NCBI GenBank assembly: GCA_020049775.1
Contig: JAGVLO010000004.1
Location: 186,001 to 250,000, forward strand
Source of the DNA: Alphaproteobacteria bacterium
GTDB taxonomy: Bacteria > Pseudomonadota > Alphaproteobacteria > Rickettsiales > SXRF01
DNA length: 64,000 nucleotides
Direction: 5' to 3'
Part shown: one piece after another, positions 45,008-53,123 of the stretch
How the letters are laid out: every line of letters begins with the position of its first letter
Numbering within the stretch: position 1 is the stretch's first letter
The notes under the pieces: generated by a model
Told to the model about the DNA's origin: nothing
What the model saw: only the letters and a program-made list of their open reading frames with translations
Databases searched by the model: none
Made by a program: the position numbers and the translations under genes

Positions 45008-45859
45008 ATGATTATTCAGTTCGAAGATATATTAGCTGTGCTGTGCCCTGGTGGCTTTGAGCTAAAGCACGCGACGGATTTCCAGAAACATTTTTCCGTC
45101 AATGATGAAAAGGAAGCCAAGCTCGCTTTTGACTTGCTGGTGTCTTACGGCTTTGACGTAAAAGTCTATCCTGATGAAGAAACATCCGGCGCAAAGCTCT
45201 ACGTCACGCTCGGCGCCACCGAACAAGCCGTAACCGAAGAACAGCGCATGAACGCCTCCATGGCGTATGGAAATGCGCTTGGAGACATAAAGCAACGCCT
45301 CGACGCGCTGTGCGAACAGGAATCCGCCATTCTGCAATCGCCTGACTACACCCTGACTTTCTCTAATGCCGCGCAAGGCGCAAAACAGATATTGATTACA
45401 GTCAGTCCGGCCGTTGCAGTAGTTACCGCCCCTGCGCAATCTGTTGCCCAGCAGCAGGCACAGGCTGCCGCTGCCAACCGTCCTGCGGTGCGTAAGATAG
45501 CCAAAAAGAAAGAGGATGACGGTTTTAACCAAGGCCCCGCCATCGCCAAGCAGCTCTACACCGGCAAGCCAGGTAACAAAAACGGCCAGGGTGATGACGA
45601 TTTGCGCCAGCGCATGTTTCTGTTCATTACCGGTAACATTGCCACCGGCGGCGCTGGTGTTATTGCTATGGGTGTATTACTTTTTGTGTTGTTCTCTTTC
45701 TTCGTATTGGCTAAGAGCTTCCTGTGTCCCGACTTCGCCGTCGAAAAGAAAAATGTGAATCGAGCTTGGTATTGTAAAAACCCGAATGCTGAAGAAGACC
45801 CCAACAAGCCAAAACAGCCAGACCTGCAAATGGAGTTGCCGACCCCTAATATCCGTTGA
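45008..45859 (+). CDS. hypothetical protein with one C-terminal membrane helix
   Basis: The 283-aa protein has a soluble N-terminal part (residues 1-110) with alternating helix and strand (KEAKLAFDLLVSYGFDVKVYPDEETSGAKLYVTLGAT), an Ala/Gln-rich linker with basic residues (RKIAKKKEDDG), one membrane helix (GAGVIAMGVLLFVLFSFFVLAKSFL, about 218-242) and a short proline-rich tail with two cysteines. The first part is faintly like RraB-type regulators, but I would not name it so. It follows an AT-rich gap with an inverted repeat (TTATGG...CCATAA) and precedes aroA-cmk by 24 bp. Confidence 0.65.
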   Translation: MIIQFEDILAVLCPGGFELKHATDFQKHFSVNDEKEAKLAFDLLVSYGFDVKVYPDEETSGAKLYVTLGATEQAVTEEQRMNASMAYGNALGDIKQRLDALCEQESAILQSPDYTLTFSNAAQGAKQILITVSPAVAVVTAPAQSVAQQQAQAAAANRPAVRKIAKKKEDDGFNQGPAIAKQLYTGKPGNKNGQGDDDLRQRMFLFITGNIATGGAGVIAMGVLLFVLFSFFVLAKSFLCPDFAVEKKNVNRAWYCKNPNAEEDPNKPKQPDLQMELPTPNIR

Positions 45860-45883
45860 TTATACGGTGAAGGGTCTGCTGCC

Positions 45884-47902
45884 ATGATTCATTCCCCTGC
45901 TCCTTATCCCATGCGCTCCAGTGGCGCCACTGCCCTTAAAGGCGACGTGTCTGTTCCGGGTGATAAATCCATTTCGCACCGCGCGTTGATGCTTTCCTCG
46001 CAAGTGATTGGCACCACACAGATTAACGGTCTGCTTGAGGGCGAAGACGTTCTAAATACCGCAAAGGCGCTCACCGCCCTTGGCGTACAGCTTACACGAC
46101 TTTCCAAGCAATGCTGGGAAGTGCATGGTGTGGGCATCGGTGGCCTGCGCGAAAGCGACCATGTGCTTGACCTCGGCAATTCCGGCACCAGCACAAGGCT
46201 TCTGATGGGACTGGTAAGCCCCTATCCTTTTACCACGTTTTTTACCGGTGATGATTCCTTGCGTACCCGCCCGATGGCGCGCGTGATTACGCCGCTGACC
46301 ATGATGGGCGCACGTATAGTGGCGCGTGGCGGTAACAAGCTGCCGCTGGCAGTAACCGGAAGCGCAGACATGTTGCCAATACGTTATAGCCTGCCCGTGG
46401 CGTCGGCACAGGTCAAATCGGCTGTATTGTTGGCGGCGCTCAATACGCCTGCTACTACCACCATTACAGAACCTCAGCCAACGCGTGACCATACTGAAAA
46501 CATGCTGCGCTATTTCGGCTTCAAGTTGCATAGTGAAAAAGCCGAGGATGGATCGGTAAGTGTGGCCATAATGGGCCAGCAGAAAATACGTCCCGCCGAC
46601 CATGAAATATATGTGCCGGGCGACCCCTCTTCCGCCGCTTTCCTTGTGGTTGCGGCCCTAATCTGCCGTAATTCCAGCATATATATTCGCAATGTCTGCG
46701 TGAACCCGCTACGCGCCGGATTGTTTAAAACACTCAAGGAAATGGGCGCGTCCATCGAACTGCGAAACGAGCGCAGCATTGCCGGTGAAGACGTGGCCGA
46801 CCTCGTGGTCAGCAGCAGCAGGCTCAAGGCCATCACCGTACCTGCCGAGCGCGCCCCATCGATGATTGACGAATATCCCATATTGGCTGTAGCAGCTGCG
46901 TTTGCCGAGGGCGAAACGGTGATGCATGGCTTGTCGGAACTGCGTGTAAAAGAAAGCGACCGCTTGAGCGCTATCATCGAATCACTCGAAGCGTGTGGCG
47001 TTACTGCGCGCGCGGAAGGCGATACTTTATATGTTACAGGCTGTGCCGAGCAGCCCAAGGGTGGCGTAACCATACATACGCGCTACGATCACCGCATCGC
47101 CATGGCGTTTATGGTCATGGGCATGGCTACTGCCCAGCCGGTTACTGTCGATGACGCGACCGCCATACAGACAAGTTTTCCTGACTTTGCCAACCTGATG
47201 AATAGCATAGGAGCGGACATGGTCGCCGTGGGCGCCACGCATGTCGCCGCGACGACGCATGCCCCTATTACGATTGCTATCGATGGTCCCGCTGCCTCAG
47301 GCAAAGGTACGCTGGCGCGGCGCCTAGCGGAATATTTTGACCTGGAATATCTCGATACCGGCAGCCTGTACCGCGCCGTAGGCATGAAAGTAGTGTATGC
47401 AGGCAAGGACCCGCAGGACAAGAGTGCTGCGCTGGAAGCTGCCAAAAATATTGATGCCGAGGATCTTGCCAATCCCCGCCTGCGTCAGGAACGCATCGGT
47501 CAGGCCGCATCCGTTGTTTCTGCCTTCCCCGAAGTGCGCGAGGCATTGCTTGAATTCCAACGCCAGTTTGCCGCTTCCGGCAAGGGTGCGGTGCTTGATG
47601 GCCGAGATATCGGCACAGTGGTTTGCCCTGATGCAGATTTTAAATTCTTTGTTACCGCCACGCTTTATGCGCGCGCCAAGCGCCGCCACCGCGAGCTTCA
47701 GGGGCAAGGTATCGAGGTCGTGTTTGAATCAGTGCTGGAAGACCTACGAGAGCGTGATGCGCGGGATGAAAAACGCTCCGTCGCCCCGCTAAAACCGGCG
47801 GACGATGCTATTATTATCGACAGCTCGGCAATTGACGCAAACAATGTATTTGAAAAAGTATCGCAGATTGTGCTTAAAAAATATCCCGCGCTGGCCGCTT
47901 AA
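45884..47902 (+). CDS. aroA-cmk: fused EPSP synthase - cytidylate kinase
   Basis: One 672-aa frame holds two enzymes. Residues 1 to about 450 are AroA: VPGDKSISHRALMLSS, DLGNSGTSTRLLMGL (PEP/S3P binding), SAQVKSAVLLAAL, ESDRLSAIIESLE and the final RYDHRIAMAFMVMG. From about 463 is cytidylate kinase: P-loop TIAIDGPAASGKGTLARRLAE, LDTGSLYRAVGM, DGRDIGTVVCPDADFKFF and RDARDEKRSVAPLKPADDA. In most alphaproteobacteria these are adjacent genes before rpsA; here they are fused in frame with a short Ala/Thr linker (THVAATTHAP). So one protein serves chorismate synthesis and CMP/dCMP phosphorylation. Confidence 0.95.
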   Translation: MIHSPAPYPMRSSGATALKGDVSVPGDKSISHRALMLSSQVIGTTQINGLLEGEDVLNTAKALTALGVQLTRLSKQCWEVHGVGIGGLRESDHVLDLGNSGTSTRLLMGLVSPYPFTTFFTGDDSLRTRPMARVITPLTMMGARIVARGGNKLPLAVTGSADMLPIRYSLPVASAQVKSAVLLAALNTPATTTITEPQPTRDHTENMLRYFGFKLHSEKAEDGSVSVAIMGQQKIRPADHEIYVPGDPSSAAFLVVAALICRNSSIYIRNVCVNPLRAGLFKTLKEMGASIELRNERSIAGEDVADLVVSSSRLKAITVPAERAPSMIDEYPILAVAAAFAEGETVMHGLSELRVKESDRLSAIIESLEACGVTARAEGDTLYVTGCAEQPKGGVTIHTRYDHRIAMAFMVMGMATAQPVTVDDATAIQTSFPDFANLMNSIGADMVAVGATHVAATTHAPITIAIDGPAASGKGTLARRLAEYFDLEYLDTGSLYRAVGMKVVYAGKDPQDKSAALEAAKNIDAEDLANPRLRQERIGQAASVVSAFPEVREALLEFQRQFAASGKGAVLDGRDIGTVVCPDADFKFFVTATLYARAKRRHRELQGQGIEVVFESVLEDLRERDARDEKRSVAPLKPADDAIIIDSSAIDANNVFEKVSQIVLKKYPALAA

Positions 47903-47905
47903 GGC

Positions 47906-48265
47906 TTATTTATAAACGGGATTGACTGGCGGCTGCTGAGAGAAGCGTAGTGGCTGTCCTGGTTGGCCTTCGTTGGTAGGAAGAGGATCAGCCTTTCGAT
48001 ATGGCTGGGCCTTCGGCTTATCGCTTAAAACATAGCTGCTGCCGTCATGGTTTATAATAACGCGCTCTTGGTTTGGCGTTGGCTCCACAGGCCCGCCGCT
48101 GGAAAAACTAGAGTTTCTTTTATTGTTCTGGTGTTCATATATCGCCTGTACCAGATTATTGCCACGGTAAAGCTGGTAATCGTTGGCTTGCCGCTCAGCC
48201 ATGACGCTCAGGTAGTACATGCCTACCCCAAACAACACCAACATAACTAATGCCACGATTCTCAT
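47906..48265 (-). CDS. hypothetical protein with N-terminal membrane anchor, 119 aa
   Basis: This 119-aa protein has one N-terminal hydrophobic helix (IVALVMLVLFGVGMYYLSVMA) and a polar, probably periplasmic part rich in proline, asparagine and serine (PPVNPVYK at the end). No motif is recognised. It lies behind a hairpin terminator downstream of the virB2 genes and convergent to aroA-cmk with a 3-bp gap. It may belong to the inserted pilin region; I cannot confirm this. Confidence 0.6.
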   Translation of the reverse strand: MRIVALVMLVLFGVGMYYLSVMAERQANDYQLYRGNNLVQAIYEHQNNKRNSSFSSGGPVEPTPNQERVIINHDGSSYVLSDKPKAQPYRKADPLPTNEGQPGQPLRFSQQPPVNPVYK

Positions 48266-48286
48266 AAGCTTGATTATACAAAATAA

Positions 48287-48320
48287 AACCCCATGCAGGC
48301 AAGCGCCAGCATGGGGTTTC
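48287..48320. terminator. bidirectional terminator downstream of virB2
   Basis: AAACCCCATGC (48287-48297) pairs with GCATGGGGTTT (48310-48320), an 11-bp stem with a 12-nt loop. On the minus strand it is followed by TATTTTG and on the plus strand by CTAATTTTTT. It ends the minus-strand virB2 transcript. Confidence 0.88.
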
Positions 48321-48344
48321 TAATTTTTTGTTCACGTAGCGAGG

Positions 48345-48686
48345 TTAGCAGGCCTGACCCTGGTTCATCGCTATCATTGCGGCCAGCGAAGCAGCACCGA
48401 ATATCACGGAGATACCAACACCAACTACGACGGCCTGTGTCCAGGTAATACGACCAAGGGTCGCCATGATGCCGAGAATGATAATACCCAAGGTGGCGAT
48501 ACCGCGACCAATCGAGGTGTTAATTACGGCGAGCGGGATGGTACACAGGGCGTTTGACATGCCGTTAGCGCTTGCATAAACATCACCAGCGCCGATGGCT
48601 AAGCAGATGACTGCCACAAAAAACATGTACCTGCTGGCATGTACCACAAATAGTGGCGCAGCAGATGATTTTTTGGTGTTTTTCAT
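48345..48686 (-). CDS. virB2: type IV secretion pilin VirB2, copy A
   Basis: VirB2 is the pilus or conduit subunit of type IV secretion. The 113-aa protein has a long signal (to about DVYASA), then a hydrophobic pair of helices (IPLAVINTSIGRGIATLGIIILG; WTQAVVVGVGISVIFGAASLAAMI) with the short polar loop MATLGRIT between them, the TrbC/VirB2 pattern. Two cysteines, in ALC and in the C-terminal GQAC, could pair. The ribosome site AGGAG overlaps a small self-complementary stretch (AGGA-gag-TCCT). Its mature part is identical to copy B except one residue. Confidence 0.9.
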   Translation of the reverse strand: MKNTKKSSAAPLFVVHASRYMFFVAVICLAIGAGDVYASANGMSNALCTIPLAVINTSIGRGIATLGIIILGIMATLGRITWTQAVVVGVGISVIFGAASLAAMIAMNQGQAC

Positions 48687-48759
48687 TGGAGGACTCTCCT
48701 AAAAATAATACATTAATCAATTGGTTGTTTTGTCTTTAAGTAAGTAATGTTTATAACGT

Positions 48760-49101
48760 CTAACATGCCTGACCTTGGTTCATTGCTATCATCGCGGCCA
48801 GTGAAGCAGCGCCAAATATCACCGAAATACCGACGCCCACAACTACTGCTTGCGTCCAAGTAATACGGCCTAATGTCGCCATAACGCCAAGAATAATTAT
48901 ACCAAGAGTCGCGATACCGCGTCCGATCGAGGTGTTAATTACTGCCAGAGGAATTGTACATAGGGCGTTTGACATACCGTTGGCGCTTGCATAAGCGTCT
49001 CCGGCACTAATAGCGAAACAGATTAAGGCCACAAAAAGCATGTATTTTGTAGCATCTCCCCCCAGGAACTGCAGGTTTAGTTGGTTTTTTTTGTTTTTCA
49101 T
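48760..49101 (-). CDS. virB2: type IV secretion pilin VirB2, copy B
   Basis: The 113-aa start at 49101 has AGGGA 8 nt before the ATG; the longer track ORF (147 aa) adds sequence that lies in the 51-aa gene in another frame. From the signal cleavage region to the end (76 residues) it differs from copy A only by V in place of I (LGVMATL against LGIMATL), although many third positions differ and the signal peptides differ (LFVALICFAISAGDAYA). The gene lies 73 bp upstream of copy A on the same strand. Pilin subunit as for copy A. Confidence 0.9.
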   Translation of the reverse strand: MKNKKNQLNLQFLGGDATKYMLFVALICFAISAGDAYASANGMSNALCTIPLAVINTSIGRGIATLGIIILGVMATLGRITWTQAVVVGVGISVIFGAASLAAMIAMNQGQAC

Positions 49102-49139
49102 CTGAGTATTCCCTAAAAGAGTCATACAAGTTAAGGCGT

Positions 49140-49295
49140 TTAGGCGCAAAGAGAGACACCCGAAGAAGCGATAACCATGATGCTTAGCGTCAAAACGCAC
49201 CACATTGCGGTAAGCGTACCAAACTTATCAAAAAGTTTATTTATGTCAATGCTTTGCACAAGGTCGCTATTCTTTACAGCTGCTGCGTATGTCAT
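49140..49295 (-). CDS. small membrane protein (51 aa), first gene of the pilin cluster
   Basis: This ORF is too short for the track. The ATG at 49295 has GGGAG about 8 nt before it, and the 51-aa product starts MTYAAAVKNSDLVQSIDINK and ends in one membrane helix (LTAMWCVLTLSIMVIASSGV) with SLCA at the end. It is 38 bp before virB2 copy B on the same strand. It may be a pilin-like, chaperone or regulatory partner of VirB2; the C-terminal cysteine echoes the pilin ends. Not recognised. Confidence 0.55.
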   Translation of the reverse strand: MTYAAAVKNSDLVQSIDINKLFDKFGTLTAMWCVLTLSIMVIASSGVSLCA

Positions 49296-49315
49296 AACCA
49301 ATCTCCCGTAATTCA

Positions 49316-49426
49316 AATTTGAGCAAATATTCTAATTGCATATGCAATTTTGTAAAATATCACAGTACCCATGATACCATACAGCCTAAAATGCTATTGT
49401 TAAGATTATATGACAATTTGAGCAAA
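49316..49426. repeat. 12-bp direct repeats upstream of the pilin cluster
   Basis: AATTTGAGCAAA occurs at 49316-49327 and again, exactly, at 49415-49426, 99 bp apart. Each half is partly self-complementary (TTTG..CAAA). They flank the 16-bp palindrome at 49334. The spacing and location suggest binding sites for one regulator with DNA looping; this is inferred. Confidence 0.55.
49334..49349. promoter_or_regulatory. perfect 16-bp palindrome, candidate operator of the pilin genes
   Basis: AATTGCATATGCAATT is a perfect inverted repeat located 39-54 bp upstream of the 51-aa gene's start codon on the minus strand. It is the best operator candidate in the window; a dimeric helix-turn-helix regulator would fit. 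Chance AT-rich palindromes are possible. Confidence 0.5.
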
Positions 49427-49622
49427 ATTTTACCTATTTAAGGTGCAACAACTATAAAATACAGATTCTTAATAAGTGTGTGATTCCCCTATTCGCTATG
49501 GTGGGCCGCTTCGGGTTGTAGAGCAAAAACTTGTGCTACGGAATAGTTTCAAAACACCAACAAATAGCTTGATTTCATACTATTTCCGGGTACAAATTGG
49601 CCCCTATTTAACTCCAGAATGC

Positions 49623-49739
49623 GCGGTTTGTCAGCTAAACCGCTGTTTTATAGATTTTTCTTTAACCAGAAACAAGGCTGGCTGTTTCGTAACAAACAAG
49701 GGTTTCGGCGCTGCTGAACCCGTGTAAGGAAATAACATT
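49623..49739 (+). promoter_or_regulatory. structured 5' leader of rpsA
   Basis: The 444 bp between the pilin cluster and rpsA holds no convincing gene; the 83-aa track ORF lacks protein character. Near rpsA, GCGGTTT (49623-49629) pairs with AAACCGC (49637-49643), followed by a T-rich stretch, and GGGTT (49700-49704) pairs with AACCC (49717-49721) just before the TAAGGA ribosome site. S1 represses its own translation in other bacteria through leader structure; a similar role here is inferred. Confidence 0.4.
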
Positions 49740-51500
49740 ATGGCATTTATGAACGCCACCACCAAATCCACCGATTCTGATTTTGATTTTTCCACCGCCG
49801 AAGATTTTGGCGCGTTGTTCGAAGAATCGATCAATTCCTCCGGCAAGAACGAAGGCTCGGTTATCACCGGAATTATCGTCGCCGTTGAAAAAGACGTTGT
49901 TATCATCGATGTCGGCCTGAAGTCGGAAGGCCGCGTTCCGCTGCGCGAATTTATCGTTGGCGGCGTTACTCCGGAACTCAAGACCGGTGATGAAGTAGAA
50001 GTGTATCTCGAGAAGATCGAAAATAAGAACGGCGAAGCCATGCTCTCCCGCGAGAAAGCCCTTCGCGAAGAAGCTTGGATTAAGCTGGAAAAAGCATGCG
50101 CCAACGCGCAGCGTGTGGAAGGCGTTATCTTTGGCCGTGTCAAGGGTGGTTTTACCGTCGATATTCAGGGCGCTGTAGCGTTTCTACCCGGTTCGCAGGT
50201 TGACATCCGCCCGATTCGCGACGTAACCCCGCTGATGCATATCAGCCAGCCGTTCCAGATTCTGAAAATGGACCGCAAGCGTGGCAACATCGTTGTTTCC
50301 CGCCGTGCCGTTCTCGAAGAATCGCGCGTTGAAGCACGCGAACAGCTGCTGGGCAAAATTGCTGAAGGCCAGGTGCTTGAAGGTATGGTCAAGAACATCA
50401 CCGATTACGGTGCGTTCATTGACATGGGCGGTATTGACGGCTTGCTGCACGTCACCGATATTTCATGGCGCCGTATCAGCCATCCGTCGGAAGTGCTGCA
50501 TCTCGGCCAGACTGTGAAGGTGATGGTGACCAAGTTCGACCAGAACACCAAGCGCGTCAGCCTCGGCATGAAGCAGCTTGAAACCAACCCGTGGCAGGGC
50601 GCCGACGTGAAATATACTGTTGGCACCAAGCTGCACGGCAAGATCACAAACATCACCGATTACGGTGCGTTTGTTGAACTGGAGCCGGGCATTGAAGGCC
50701 TCGTTCACGTTTCTGAAATTTCATGGGTGAAGAAAAACATGCATCCTTCCAAGCTGGTTTCGGTCAGTCAGGAAGTGGATGTTGTCGTACTCGATATCGA
50801 CGCTGCCAAGCACCGTATCAGCCTTGGCATGAAGCAGTGCGAAGAAAATCCATGGGCTATCTACGCTACCAAAGTGAAGGTTGGCGATATGATTGAAGGC
50901 GAAATCCGCAACATCACCGATTTCGGTCTGTTCGTTGGCCTTGATGGTGATATTGACGGCCTCGTGCATCATTCCGATCTCAGCTGGAAAGATGCAGGCG
51001 ACGTTGCCATCAAAAACTACAAAAAGGGTGACAAAATCAAAACAAAGATTCTTGCCATTGATGTCGAAAAAGAACGTATCAGCCTCGGCGTGAAGCAGCT
51101 GGATAGCGATCCTGCTGAATCCGAACTGGCTGGTATCGCCAAGGGCGCAACGGTTACCTGCACGGTTACCGAAGTGCATGATGACGGCATCACCCTGAAG
51201 GTAACGGACAATGTTCAGAGCTTCGTTAAGAAGGCTGACCTCGCCCGCGAACGTCAGGAACAGCGCACCGACCGCTTTGCAGTGGGTGATCGCGTTGACG
51301 CCAAGATCACCAGCGTTGATAAGGCAACCCGCAAGGTGGCCCTGTCCATCAAGGCACTGGAAGCCGAAGAACACAAGAAAGCGATTGCTGAATACGGTTC
51401 TGTGGACAGCGGCGCATCGCTTGGCGATATCCTTGGTGCTGCCCTTGATCAGGCCGCTGCTGAGAAGACCGGCAAGAAGAGCAAGAAGACACAAGCATAG
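49740..51500 (+). CDS. rpsA: 30S ribosomal protein S1
   Basis: S1 binds mRNA on the 30S subunit for initiation. The 586-aa protein has six S1 OB-fold repeats; the repeated pattern NITDYGAFIDMGGIDGLLHVTDISWRR, NITDYGAFVELEPGIEGLVHVSEISW and NITDFGLFVGLDGDIDGLVHHSDLSW marks repeats three to five, with weaker ones at each end. The C-terminus is lysine rich (EKTGKKSKKTQA). TAAGGA lies 9 nt before the ATG. aroA-cmk, normally just upstream, is separated by 1.8 kb of minus-strand T4SS genes. Confidence 0.98.
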   Translation: MAFMNATTKSTDSDFDFSTAEDFGALFEESINSSGKNEGSVITGIIVAVEKDVVIIDVGLKSEGRVPLREFIVGGVTPELKTGDEVEVYLEKIENKNGEAMLSREKALREEAWIKLEKACANAQRVEGVIFGRVKGGFTVDIQGAVAFLPGSQVDIRPIRDVTPLMHISQPFQILKMDRKRGNIVVSRRAVLEESRVEAREQLLGKIAEGQVLEGMVKNITDYGAFIDMGGIDGLLHVTDISWRRISHPSEVLHLGQTVKVMVTKFDQNTKRVSLGMKQLETNPWQGADVKYTVGTKLHGKITNITDYGAFVELEPGIEGLVHVSEISWVKKNMHPSKLVSVSQEVDVVVLDIDAAKHRISLGMKQCEENPWAIYATKVKVGDMIEGEIRNITDFGLFVGLDGDIDGLVHHSDLSWKDAGDVAIKNYKKGDKIKTKILAIDVEKERISLGVKQLDSDPAESELAGIAKGATVTCTVTEVHDDGITLKVTDNVQSFVKKADLARERQEQRTDRFAVGDRVDAKITSVDKATRKVALSIKALEAEEHKKAIAEYGSVDSGASLGDILGAALDQAAAEKTGKKSKKTQA

Positions 51501-51518
51501 TTTTTTGGCGCATAATAT

Positions 51519-52436
51519 ATGGCAATGAGCGCGGATACGTTACTTGACAGGCTTTACCTGAAAGGTCAGGTCACCAAGTGGCGTATCCTCGCGATTGCTT
51601 TCGCGGCGCTTGCTTTTATCGTCAGTTTTGAAAGCGTGCTTCCCAACTCTCCCATGGAGAAGGAATACGTGGCGCGTGTCAGTATTGACGGCTTCGTCTC
51701 TGATAACCAGAAATTCTACGACCTTCTCAAAACCATAGAAAAAAACCGCAAAATTAAAGCTGTCATCGTGTCGCTGGATACGCCGGGCGGCAGTGCGGTG
51801 GGCGGCGAGGAAATTTTCCTGCGCCTGCGGCAAATGTCTCAAAAAAAACCTATAGTGGCGGTAATGCGCTCTGTTAGCGCGTCTGCTGGCTATATGGTGG
51901 CGCTGGGTGCGGATTATATTGTCGCCCGCGAGGGAACAATTACCGGCTCGATTGGCGTGCTGATACAATCGGCAGAAGTTACGCAGCTGGCCGAAAAGCT
52001 TGGTATTAAGCCGGTAATTATCAAATCCTCGGCACTTAAAGGCAGTCCCTCACCCTTTGAAAAATCGACGCCGGAATCAGAAAAAGTTATTGGCGATGTT
52101 ATTCAGGATTTTTACAACCGTTTCGTACAAATGGTGGCTGAACGCCGCAATTTACCTAGAGAAAAGGTGGTCGTACTCGCGGACGGCCGCATCTACAGCG
52201 GGAAACGGGCCGTCGAGACCAAGCTAATCGATGCAATTGGCGGGGAACAGGAGGCCATGAAATGGCTGGTAGAACAAAAGCATATAAGTGACGGATTAGA
52301 GATAAAAGATGCTAAAATGCCGCAACCGGACAACCTGATTGATAATATTTCTCAGAGTGTTACCGGAAAATTTTTTCAAAGCAGCGGCTTATCGCTTGAC
52401 GGCTTACTTGCAATCTGGCATCCTGAACTACACTAA
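51519..52436 (+). CDS. sppA: signal peptide peptidase SppA (36-kDa type)
   Basis: SppA degrades cleaved signal peptides in the membrane. The 305-aa protein has an N-terminal membrane anchor (WRILAIAFAALAFIVSFESV), SLDTPGGSAVGGEEI, the catalytic serine in RSVSASAGYMVALGAD, TGSIGVLIQ and the lysine region SSALKGSPSPFEKSTPE of the serine-lysine dyad. It is the short, single-domain form. It follows rpsA by 18 bp and precedes ihfB, as in many alphaproteobacteria. Confidence 0.95.
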   Translation: MAMSADTLLDRLYLKGQVTKWRILAIAFAALAFIVSFESVLPNSPMEKEYVARVSIDGFVSDNQKFYDLLKTIEKNRKIKAVIVSLDTPGGSAVGGEEIFLRLRQMSQKKPIVAVMRSVSASAGYMVALGADYIVAREGTITGSIGVLIQSAEVTQLAEKLGIKPVIIKSSALKGSPSPFEKSTPESEKVIGDVIQDFYNRFVQMVAERRNLPREKVVVLADGRIYSGKRAVETKLIDAIGGEQEAMKWLVEQKHISDGLEIKDAKMPQPDNLIDNISQSVTGKFFQSSGLSLDGLLAIWHPELH

Positions 52437-52463
52437 TCCATTCTATTTCAAAGGCCTGCACAC

Positions 52464-52775
52464 ATGACCAAATCTGAACTCGTCCTTAGACTCGCTAAGA
52501 GATATCCTCACCTCTATCAGCGCGATATTGAAACGCTGGTTAACACCGTTTTTGACAGCATTTCCACTACGCTGGTCGAAGGTGGCCGTGTTGAGCTGCG
52601 TGGCTTTGGTGCGTTTTCCATCCGCAAGCGTGAAGCACGCAAGGCCCGCAATCCGAAAAATGGTCAGGAAGTGCATATCGGCGAGCGTTTCGCCATCTAC
52701 TTCCGCACTGGCAAGGAACTGCGCGAGCGCATCAATAAAATGCCGGTGATGACGCATTCTTCCTCCGCTAACTAA
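52464..52775 (+). CDS. ihfB: integration host factor subunit beta
   Basis: IHF-beta pairs with IHF-alpha to bend DNA. The 103-aa HU-fold protein starts MTKSELVLRLAKRYPHLYQRD, with VELRGFGAFSIRKREARKARNPKNGQ containing the beta-arm with the intercalating proline, and a C-terminal FRTGKELRERIN. A slightly extended tail (KMPVMTHSSSAN) follows. Confidence 0.97.
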   Translation: MTKSELVLRLAKRYPHLYQRDIETLVNTVFDSISTTLVEGGRVELRGFGAFSIRKREARKARNPKNGQEVHIGERFAIYFRTGKELRERINKMPVMTHSSSAN

Positions 52776-52791
52776 ATCATTGTTGCGTTAG

Positions 52792-53115
52792 GTGCTTACT
52801 TCAACCAAGCGTATGCTTAGGGCGGTCGCTGTTGCGGTTGTCACCATATTTTTCCTGATATTTGCCGTCGATAACCACGATCCGGTCAGCATTGGCCTGT
52901 TCCCGCTCCCCTATACTTTTGAAATACCCAAGTTTCTGCTGGCGCTGGTGTGTTTTGCCGGGGGCGTGGTGGTTGGCGGCTTTACGGTTAGCCTCAAGCT
53001 CACCAGAACGCGCCGCTTGTTTAAGCATGAACATAAGCGTGTTGTCGCCCTGCAAAACGAGCTTAAAGGTGTCAAGGAACAGCAGCCGCGCTCGCTGACT
53101 GTGGCGGGCGGCTGA
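52792..53115 (+). CDS. lapA: LapA-domain membrane protein (DUF1049)
   Basis: LapA-like proteins are small inner-membrane proteins linked to LPS assembly control. The 107-aa protein has two membrane segments (AVAVAVVTIFFLIFAVDN and FLLALVCFAGGVVVGGFTVSL) joined by a short periplasmic loop with VSIGLFPLPYTFEIP, then a cytoplasmic coiled coil (RRLFKHEHKRVVALQNELKGVKEQ). The start may be GTG 52792 or ATG 52813; neither has a strong ribosome site. Between ihfB and trpF, as expected in this class. Confidence 0.85.
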   Translation: MLTSTKRMLRAVAVAVVTIFFLIFAVDNHDPVSIGLFPLPYTFEIPKFLLALVCFAGGVVVGGFTVSLKLTRTRRLFKHEHKRVVALQNELKGVKEQQPRSLTVAGG

Positions 53116-53123
53116 TTTCTCCC

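Noticed and set aside
49476-49727. Plus-strand 83-aa ORF upstream of rpsA
   Set aside because: It overlaps the leader hairpins, has no ribosome site and no protein-like composition.
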